From: a virus
DNA: 64,000 nucleotides
Direction: 5' to 3' (one strand)
IMG/VR virus record: IMGVR_UViG_3300043470_000217
Location: 61,558-125,557 of that record
This document shows, piece by piece, positions 57,495 through 64,000 of this stretch. Each line of letters begins with the position of its first letter. Positions within the stretch are counted from its first letter, which is position 1. Below the pieces are notes generated by a model, which did no database searches, was not told the DNA's origin, and worked only from the letters and a program-made list of their open reading frames with translations. Made by a program: the position numbers and the translations under genes.

Positions 57495-60400
57495 GCAGTT
57501 CAATAACCCAATTAAACGCATTACTCCCAGGAGGTGTAAATGGAGAGTATGATGTAATCCCTATTGTATCAGTAGGAGAAATAGCCCCTGATGGTTCTAT
57601 GGGAGTAACCCGTAAAATCACTGTAGAAAACTTAGCATACGTAATAGGATCCAGTGTTAATCCGGAGATTATTATGGATACTGTTGCAGCTCATACAGTA
57701 GGAGGAACCGGTATTGCTATAGTATATGATGATCTAAATGATCTTCTTACTATCTCTAATACATATACACCTCCGGTTGGGTTATTAAAAGTAGATAATC
57801 CATTATCTAGCACATTACAATTTGTAAAGGATGGTGCTAATACAAGTTCTGCATTACAGATATCCACTACTTCAGTTACAAATACTGGAGCTGGTAACGT
57901 TGCTACAAACACGGCATTTGGTGATAATGCGTTGATTAATAATACAACGGGTCAAGGCAATACCGCTAATGGCTTTCAAGCGTTGATTAATAACACTACG
58001 GGGAATGTCAATACAGCTATTGGTAGAAATGCCTTGCAAAACAACACCACCGGACCCAACAATACTGCTATCGGGGTGAATGCGTTACTTTCCAACACCA
58101 CAGGTAGTGCCAACACCGCTTTGGGGGTACAAGCGTTACAATTTAATACGGGTAGTGGCAACACGGCTAACGGGTTTAAATCCTTATTCAACAATACTAC
58201 GGGTAGTTTCAACACCGCAGTAGGTTTTGAAGCAGGCTTGAGTAACACATCTGCAACCAACAACTCTTTTGTAGGATATCGTGCAGGTAGTACAAATACC
58301 ACTGGTGGTGGAAACACCGCTGTTGGTACTGATTCAATGAGGTTGAACTCAACAGGAACGGGTAACACTGCTTTGGGTTATTTGGCTATGGAGAACAACA
58401 CCAATAGCAATAATACGGCATTGGGTTATAGATCTCTTAGAGCTAATACAAGTGGTAGTTTAAATACTGCAGTAGGTGTAGATGCTTTGTTAAGTAATAC
58501 TACAGGTACAAGTAACGTAGGTGTTGGTTATCAGGCGTTAAATACGAATATAACGGGTATCAACAATACTGCATTAGGTACTCAATCTTTGTTCACTAAC
58601 GATACAGGCTCAAGGAATGTTGCAGTAGGTAGGCAAACTATGTATTACAACACAAGTGGTGAAAGAAATACGGCAGTTGGTATTTCTGCGATGGGTAGCA
58701 ATACAACAGGTTCTTACAATACTGCTATGGGTGAGTGGGCTTTACAGTCAAATACTACAGGGGGCAATAATACAGCCATTGGTCGTGAAGCGTTAAAACA
58801 AAATGTTATAGGTAGTAACAATGTTGCTTTAGGATTTGGTGCTTTATTGTTTAACACCGCAGACAACAACACCGCAGTAGGGTATGAGGCAGGGTATAGT
58901 AATGCCGCAGGTGTAGAAGTAACCGCAATGGGATATGGTGCATTAAGAACAAGTACGGGAGGGTACAATGATGCGTTTGGATATTCTGCTGGATATAATG
59001 TTTCTACGGGTGTAGCAAATACTTTAATTGGAAGTCTTTCGGGATTGAGCACTACAACAGGGAATTACAACATTGGAATTGGTAGAGGTACTTTGTATTC
59101 TAACGTATCGGGAAATTCTAATGTAGCAATAGGTAAAGATTGTTTATTTAACAATACCGCCTCCAACAACACCGCAGTCGGGTTTCAAGCAGGGTATAGT
59201 AATACAAGTGGGCAAGTTACTGCGTTAGGATATTTGGCATTGAATAGCAATACTACAGGTGCAGAAAATACAGCAGTAGGTAGTAATTCTTTGCAATCTA
59301 ATACTACAGGCTCAGGCAATACTGCTATGGGATATGGTACGTTGCAATCTAATACTACAGGTGTTTACAATAATGGTTTTGGTCTTTTTGCTTTAAGGCT
59401 AAATAATACAGGTTCTCGTAATCATGCTTTTGGATTTTACTCTTTGCTAAACAATACTACGGGAAATGATAACGTATCTATAGGTTATTTCTCAATGTTA
59501 ACCAATGTCAGTGGAAGTAGTAATGTAGCGATAGGCAATAATACATTGCAAAATAATACCGCATCCAATAACACAGCAATAGGGCATCAAGCAGGAAATA
59601 GTAATACGAGTGGGGAAAATATAGTATCTGTTGGTTATCAAGCGCTACAATCTAACACTACAGGTAGCTATAATATTGCTATGGGTGTACAAGCATTACG
59701 CTCAAACACTACAGGTACAAACAATGTAGCTATTGGTACTTTGGCATCTTATCAGAGTTTAACAGCGAGCAATAACGTAGCCATTGGTCATATTACATTA
59801 GGTGCAAACCAAGGTAATTCAAACGTTGCAATTGGTTCACAAGCAGGGGCAAATAATACTACAGGTGGAGGAAATACTTTTATAGGTGCTGATGCTTCTC
59901 AATTTAACACTACAGGAAATTACAACGTATCTTTAGGTAACGGTGCTTTACAAACAAACGCAACAGGTTCAAGCAATACAGCATTAGGTTGGACAGCACT
60001 ACGTTTCAACACCGCCTCCAACAATGTAGCAGTAGGATTCCAAGCAGCGTATAGTAATACGAGTGGAACTAATAATACGGCATTGGGTTATACAGCATCG
60101 TATTCAAACACTACAAGTAGTTCTAATACATCAGTAGGATTTCAAGCATTATATGCTAACATAGGAGCAAATAATACCGCTATTGGTGATAGGGTATTAG
60201 TAAATACAACAACAGGAACTGCAAATACTGCTATTGGATCACTTTCAATGAGGTTAAATGTAGATGGTAGCACTAACGTTTCCATAGGCGTAAGTTCTTT
60301 GTATTCAAATATTTCAGGTAGTAATAACATTGCATTAGGATATCAATCATTATTTAACAATATCGCCTCCAATAACGTAGCAGTCGGATATCAGGCAGGA

Positions 60401-61183
60401 TTTACTAATACCAGTGGAACAGAAATAACAGCAATTGGTAATCAAGCATTGTATAATTCAACAGGAAGTTCCAATACTGCAGTAGGAACAATAGCCCTAT
60501 ATACAAATACAACAGGTATTCAAAACACAGCGTTAGGAAGAGCGGCATTACAAACAAATTCAACGGGTAGTACTAATACAGCAGTTGGCTACAACGCATT
60601 ATTTTCAAATTCAACAGGAAGTTCCAATACCGCAATAGGTTGGCGTTCATTAAATTCCAATAATGCTTCCGGCAATACCGCAGTAGGTTATGAAGCAGGG
60701 TTTAATAATACGAATGGTGAAATAACAGCAGTTGGATGGAAATCGTTATACTCAAATACATCAGGTCTTTACAATACAGCAGTAGGTCAACAAGCATTAG
60801 AAAAAAATACCACAGGTAATAATTTAACTGCTTTTGGTAATTTTACATTAGGTAAAAATACTACAGGAACTCAAAATTCTGCTTTTGGTCAAGGTGCCTT
60901 ATCAGAAAATTTAACAGGTGGATTTAATGTTGCTGTTGGACAAGGTGCTGGAAATACTAATACTACAGGTAGTGGTAATACAATGATTGGACATAGTGCT
61001 AATTCAGGTAATTTTGATAATAGCGTAATTATTGGTCGTAATGCAACCGCAACAGGAAGTAATCAATTTGTAGTAGGTACTGCTGCTCAAAACGCAGGTA
61101 CTGTAACAACAGAAGCAAATACTTCTACTAAGGTTTGGAATGTTAAGATTAATGGTGTAGACTATAAAATATTATTAGCATAA
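57491..61183 (+). CDS. giant repeat tail fibre / adhesin (1,230 aa)
   Basis: N-terminal 120 residues differ from the other fibres (TQLNALLPGGVNGEYDVIPI ... GTGIAIVYDDLNDLLTISNTY). About 130-1160 hold some 60 repeats with consensus NNTAxGxxALxxNTTG. A special unit, xASNNTAVGxQAGYSNTSG, recurs at intervals of 6 to 9 units. The C-terminal cap (NQFVVGT.. WNVKINGVDYKIL) matches that of the 902-residue fibre. A trimeric beta-roll stalk is expected; the different N-terminus suggests a different attachment site. Confidence 0.85.
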   Translation: MSSSITQLNALLPGGVNGEYDVIPIVSVGEIAPDGSMGVTRKITVENLAYVIGSSVNPEIIMDTVAAHTVGGTGIAIVYDDLNDLLTISNTYTPPVGLLKVDNPLSSTLQFVKDGANTSSALQISTTSVTNTGAGNVATNTAFGDNALINNTTGQGNTANGFQALINNTTGNVNTAIGRNALQNNTTGPNNTAIGVNALLSNTTGSANTALGVQALQFNTGSGNTANGFKSLFNNTTGSFNTAVGFEAGLSNTSATNNSFVGYRAGSTNTTGGGNTAVGTDSMRLNSTGTGNTALGYLAMENNTNSNNTALGYRSLRANTSGSLNTAVGVDALLSNTTGTSNVGVGYQALNTNITGINNTALGTQSLFTNDTGSRNVAVGRQTMYYNTSGERNTAVGISAMGSNTTGSYNTAMGEWALQSNTTGGNNTAIGREALKQNVIGSNNVALGFGALLFNTADNNTAVGYEAGYSNAAGVEVTAMGYGALRTSTGGYNDAFGYSAGYNVSTGVANTLIGSLSGLSTTTGNYNIGIGRGTLYSNVSGNSNVAIGKDCLFNNTASNNTAVGFQAGYSNTSGQVTALGYLALNSNTTGAENTAVGSNSLQSNTTGSGNTAMGYGTLQSNTTGVYNNGFGLFALRLNNTGSRNHAFGFYSLLNNTTGNDNVSIGYFSMLTNVSGSSNVAIGNNTLQNNTASNNTAIGHQAGNSNTSGENIVSVGYQALQSNTTGSYNIAMGVQALRSNTTGTNNVAIGTLASYQSLTASNNVAIGHITLGANQGNSNVAIGSQAGANNTTGGGNTFIGADASQFNTTGNYNVSLGNGALQTNATGSSNTALGWTALRFNTASNNVAVGFQAAYSNTSGTNNTALGYTASYSNTTSSSNTSVGFQALYANIGANNTAIGDRVLVNTTTGTANTAIGSLSMRLNVDGSTNVSIGVSSLYSNISGSNNIALGYQSLFNNIASNNVAVGYQAGFTNTSGTEITAIGNQALYNSTGSSNTAVGTIALYTNTTGIQNTALGRAALQTNSTGSTNTAVGYNALFSNSTGSSNTAIGWRSLNSNNASGNTAVGYEAGFNNTNGEITAVGWKSLYSNTSGLYNTAVGQQALEKNTTGNNLTAFGNFTLGKNTTGTQNSAFGQGALSENLTGGFNVAVGQGAGNTNTTGSGNTMIGHSANSGNFDNSVIIGRNATATGSNQFVVGTAAQNAGTVTTEANTSTKVWNVKINGVDYKILLA

Positions 61184-61201
61184 AATGTCAATCTGACAGT
61201 A

Positions 61202-61233
61202 TTGTTATATTGGTATACATTGTGTTATATTTG
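61202..61233 (+). promoter_or_regulatory. Bacteroidota-type promoter abutting a start codon
   Basis: TTG at 61202-61204, a 21-nt spacer, TATATTTG at 61226-61233 and the ATG 5 nt further (61239). Confidence 0.65.
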
Positions 61234-61238
61234 CTATC

Positions 61239-61682
61239 ATGGAAAAAATTAATCTTAAATTAGCCGAATTCTTGAGTCTTGCCATTGAGTTATATGGTAA
61301 CCCTCAAAATCCTGAGTCTGAGTACAAAGGTATTCTTAATGAAAAAATGTCATTAACTACCAGGTACTGGTTGAATCACATTGGTAAACAAGCTGCTGAT
61401 GAAAAAGCTGCTATTGACAAATTGCGTGATGAGTTAGTAACTAAGTATGGTGAACCTACTGAAGATGGTAATATCCAGTTGATGGCTTATGTAGAAGAAG
61501 AGGTAGATGGCCAGAAAGTACAGAAGATTAACCCTAAGTTTATTGAGTTTCAAAATGAATTTGGTGCGTTATTGGATCAGGAAAAAGAGTTCAGTTATAA
61601 GCCTTTAGCTCTTGCTGATGTAGAGAGTATTGAGACTGCAGGTAACTGCCCGATCTTTTTAAAGTTATTAGTTGCTGAATAA
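61239..61682 (+). CDS. conserved hypothetical virion-block protein
   Basis: A 147-residue helical, acidic protein (LKLAEFLSLAIELYGN; LLDQEKEFSYKPLALADVESIE). It has its own promoter and is followed by a hairpin with a T-rich run. Possibly a chaperone or regulator of late genes; no family recognised. Confidence 0.65.
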   Translation: MEKINLKLAEFLSLAIELYGNPQNPESEYKGILNEKMSLTTRYWLNHIGKQAADEKAAIDKLRDELVTKYGEPTEDGNIQLMAYVEEEVDGQKVQKINPKFIEFQNEFGALLDQEKEFSYKPLALADVESIETAGNCPIFLKLLVAE

Positions 61683-61724
61683 GCAATTAATACTTTTGAT
61701 TTTATTAGAAACTTTTCTTATATT

Positions 61725-61760
61725 ATAGTGTACACTATCCCAGTGTGCACTATATTTTTA
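61725..61760 (+). terminator. hairpin with T-rich tail / operator-like repeat
   Basis: TATAGTGTACAC and GTGTGCACTATA pair over 12 bp (one T-G) around a 6-nt loop, followed by TTTTTATAT. The 5' arm is itself a 14-bp palindrome (ATAGTGTACACTAT). It ends the 61239 unit and lies 7 nt from the next ATG. Confidence 0.6.
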
Positions 61761-61767
61761 TATAACC

Positions 61768-63288
61768 ATGTTACCCGTAGGATCAAATAATAAAAGTACA
61801 CCGTGTAGTGTAATATCTTCAAACTGTGTATCTTGGCAAGGCCCGGATATTCCATGTATTGGATTATGTAAAGGAGATACCGTTACTGACGTAGTATCTA
61901 AACTTGGAGAGTTGGTTTGTGATATTGATACAAGGGCTGCTGAAGTCTCTGTAAATGTTGCATGTTTAGGAGGAGGAGATTTTGTCTATACAAACTACAA
62001 TGATTTAATCCAGTATATTACAGATAAATTATGTGATCTATATACTATTGTAGATGATCTTGTTATTCCTACTCCTATTAGTCTTATCTGTGATGTTGCT
62101 CCTTGCTTACAAGCTGAGGCCGGTGCAACTACATTACCGGTAGTAGAATATGCTGAACTTATAGGTACTGAGTTCTGTGATTTAGAAACTACAGTAACTA
62201 ACTTATCTAGTGTAGTTAGTGGATATGGTACAAGTATCACTACTATTAATAATACCTTATCTACATTACCTACCACATACTCTCCAATTAATTCTACATA
62301 TGTTTGCTTAGGAACTGGTACAGCTACAATAGCTGCTATCCTTGCTACAGTAGAACAAGAGCTTTGTGATTTAGAAGCAGTTACCGGAACACCTGCAGAA
62401 TTAGCTGCTGAGATTGTACCTTTCTGTGATATCACTAATCAGCCTGCACTTTCTTTACCCGGTACTATGGCTTCTGCCTACCCTGATTGGAAAGTATCAG
62501 TAAATACATTAGCAGATACAATCAACAATATTTGGATTGCTCTTTGTGATATGCGTGGTTTAGTAACTCAGTTACAAGATTGCTGCACTAAGACTTGTGC
62601 TGATATTGACTTAGGATTCTTTGGTGTATTGGATGGTAGTACCTTGAGCATCTTTGCAAGTCCCGGAAGTGTTGTACCTACACAGTTTGTGCAGTGTCCT
62701 ACTCCAAGTTCTACAGTTACTATTACAGATACTAGTTCTAATAGCGCTACTTATACCTTCTCAAATATTACCGGTATTCTAGATGGTAGCACATCAAGAG
62801 ACTTTGACTTGTCAAGTTCTTCTTTGAACTTAGCTGAAGACTTTACTGTATCAGTTAACTACTGTTTCTTTAACAGTACTAATGATTTAACTTGTCAGAA
62901 CACTATTACATTCCCAGTAATCAATACTGTAGGATGTCCTACTGTAACTCTTACTTCTAGCTATTTGTTTAGTATTGGCGAGATTCAGTATTCATTTGTA
63001 AACTTGTTCCCAACTAGTCCTACCACTTCTTATAGAATTAACGTATATGATGCTACATTAGCTTTAGTATCTACAGCTGATACAAATGCTGCTAGCTTAT
63101 TACCTAACCCTGTAACAGGAGCTATAACCGGGTTGACTTTGGGTAACTACTATTTTGAAATACAAATTATTAATACACCAGTGGATGGTATTCCTACCGT
63201 AGTACGTACTTGTCCTAAGCAGTTGATCTCAATTGTTAGCACAGGTTGTGTATCTCCAACTAGCGTAGAAGCATATTTAATTAACTAA
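61768..63288 (+). CDS. Cys-rich tail/fibre protein, 506 aa
   Basis: N-terminal part carries a repeated element C..W.GPDIPCIGLCKGDTVTDVV-type, followed by three related units each with (E)xxLCDLxx (LCDLYTIVDDL, FCDLETTVTNL, LCDLEAVTG). The C-terminal 220 residues are Ig/FN3-like beta domains. It likely forms part of the tail tip or a fibre. The next two genes share its beta-domain style. Confidence 0.7.
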   Translation: MLPVGSNNKSTPCSVISSNCVSWQGPDIPCIGLCKGDTVTDVVSKLGELVCDIDTRAAEVSVNVACLGGGDFVYTNYNDLIQYITDKLCDLYTIVDDLVIPTPISLICDVAPCLQAEAGATTLPVVEYAELIGTEFCDLETTVTNLSSVVSGYGTSITTINNTLSTLPTTYSPINSTYVCLGTGTATIAAILATVEQELCDLEAVTGTPAELAAEIVPFCDITNQPALSLPGTMASAYPDWKVSVNTLADTINNIWIALCDMRGLVTQLQDCCTKTCADIDLGFFGVLDGSTLSIFASPGSVVPTQFVQCPTPSSTVTITDTSSNSATYTFSNITGILDGSTSRDFDLSSSSLNLAEDFTVSVNYCFFNSTNDLTCQNTITFPVINTVGCPTVTLTSSYLFSIGEIQYSFVNLFPTSPTTSYRINVYDATLALVSTADTNAASLLPNPVTGAITGLTLGNYYFEIQIINTPVDGIPTVVRTCPKQLISIVSTGCVSPTSVEAYLIN

Positions 63289-63290
63289 TC

Positions 63291-63824
63291 ATGAGCTGCA
63301 ATTGTATATCAACTCCCTGCGGATGCACAGAAACCGCTTTAACCTCTCCAGTAACTACGGTGTGTAACAATACCGAGCCCTGTGAAGAGATTACTGCCTT
63401 TGAATGTGTATCATATACCGGAAACAATATCTATGATATTGGGATTAATACCGGAGATAGATTAGATGTAGTGATTAAGAAGTTGGCTTTGTATCTTACA
63501 GATCCAACTTGCTTTGATCCTACAGCTACTTGTCAGAGTATTAAAAACTTTGAGATCTTAAATATCAAAGTAACTGAAGGAACTGTATTCTGGTCTTATC
63601 CTCCAGCTCCGGCTGCTATTACAGCAGTTAAGTTACAGTATAGCACAGATCCTACTTTTGCAACAGGTGTTGTACAGGTAGCATTATCTAGCTCTTATAC
63701 TCAATGGACTATCATTAACTTATTAGCTAATACAAACTACTACGTAAGAATTAAAACTAGTACTTCTGTATCTGTTGATTGTTGTACTTCTATTACATTA
63801 AACTTTAAAACATTAACTGCATGA
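63291..63824 (+). CDS. fibre protein with fibronectin III-like domain
   Basis: A 177-residue protein. The Cys-rich start (CNCISTPCGCTET) and FECVSYTGNNIYDIG..GDRLDVVIKKL repeat the N-terminal unit of the previous protein; residues 95-177 form an FN3-like domain (WSYPPAPAAITAVKLQYSTD). It is 2 bp from its neighbour and overlaps the next start as ATGA. Confidence 0.7.
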   Translation: MSCNCISTPCGCTETALTSPVTTVCNNTEPCEEITAFECVSYTGNNIYDIGINTGDRLDVVIKKLALYLTDPTCFDPTATCQSIKNFEILNIKVTEGTVFWSYPPAPAAITAVKLQYSTDPTFATGVVQVALSSSYTQWTIINLLANTNYYVRIKTSTSVSVDCCTSITLNFKTLTA

Positions 63825-64000
63825 GCACTTTATTTATAACCTTCACACCCCCATTTCCAGTACCGGTACAATATAAAATCCGGTATAAGGAAAGTACTGC
63901 TATCAGTTTTACAGAGTTGATTGTACCTACTACAGGATTATCACCTGAAGAATTTAGCATTACCGGTTTAACTAGCGGTGTTACATATGATGTAGAAGTA
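63821..64000 (+). CDS. FN3-like fibre protein, N-terminal fragment
   Basis: ATG at 63821 overlaps the previous TGA; the frame stays open for 60 codons to the right edge. The visible part (YKIRYKESTAISF.. SITGLTSGVTYDVEV) is a fibronectin III-like domain. A tail or fibre component by context. Confidence 0.65.
   Translation, partial: MSTLFITFTPPFPVPVQYKIRYKESTAISFTELIVPTTGLSPEEFSITGLTSGVTYDVEV

Noticed and set aside
57976-59052. Antisense frames (57976-58368, 58714-59052) with repeated Pro/Leu/Val sequence
   Set aside because: They mirror the repeats of the giant fibre gene on the other strand; the pattern comes from the repeat DNA, not a gene.

Overview
The window is part of a large, AT-rich dsDNA bacteriophage genome of a Bacteroidota host, and it reads as a crAss-like (Crassvirales-type) podovirus. 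Evidence seen in the sequence: a block PD-(D/E)XK nuclease - small genes - 730-aa large terminase - 915-aa portal - acidic assembly protein - 539-aa capsid protein; an HU/IHF-like protein and a Zn-ribbon gene just upstream of the terminase; UDG, thymidylate synthase, DnaB-type helicase and DnaG-type primase in an opposite-strand block; Bacteroidota-type promoters (TAnnTTTG -7 element), A-rich leaders and no Shine-Dalgarno use. Lineage is inferred from gene content, not from a search. No long stretch of reassigned stops is needed; TAA, TAG and TGA all end genes.

Layout. 1-7.1 kb (minus strand): replication and recombination: partial AAA+ ATPase, VWA/HExxH protein, RusA resolvase, primase, SSB-like protein, Sak4-type ATPase, DnaB-like helicase, a probable loader and a stand-alone DnaA domain IV protein. 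7.3-8.1 kb (plus): a two-gene lysis cassette, membrane protein plus probable unimolecular spanin. 8.1-29.6 kb (minus, apart from one gene at 9 kb): UDG, NinB-like protein, SF2 helicase, metallophosphoesterase, ThyA, HNH nuclease, a glucosaminidase endolysin, about 35 small mostly unknown genes, four tRNA genes, a structured RNA candidate at 26.6 kb, and two non-coding stretches (27.3-28.0 and 28.6-29.0 kb) rich in hairpins and repeats. 29.7-64 kb (plus): packaging, portal, capsid, two homing endonucleases, a ten-gene cluster of fibre/appendage genes (42.2-52.4 kb), connector and virion genes, a 1,230-residue repeat fibre, and Cys-rich tail/fibre proteins running off the right edge.

How it works together: divergent transcription starts between 28.6 and 29.9 kb. 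The leftward arm makes early/middle products (nucleotide metabolism, replication, lysis control); the rightward arm makes virions. Early genes are linked in ATGA-overlap chains broken by GC-rich hairpin terminators, several followed at once by a TATATTTG element only 3-6 nt from the next ATG, which implies leaderless mRNAs. Five fibre genes share an N-terminal module and two pairs share C-terminal modules, so the phage seems to carry a set of interchangeable adhesins.

Most promising for follow-up: the structured RNA abutting tRNA-Leu (26,617-26,823), the hairpin-dense non-coding stretch at 27.3-28.0 kb, the repeat/palindrome/G-run region at 28.6-29.0 kb as an origin or control region, the shared adhesin modules, the shared MISTK N-terminus of three replication proteins, and the tRNAs with irregular anticodon arms.
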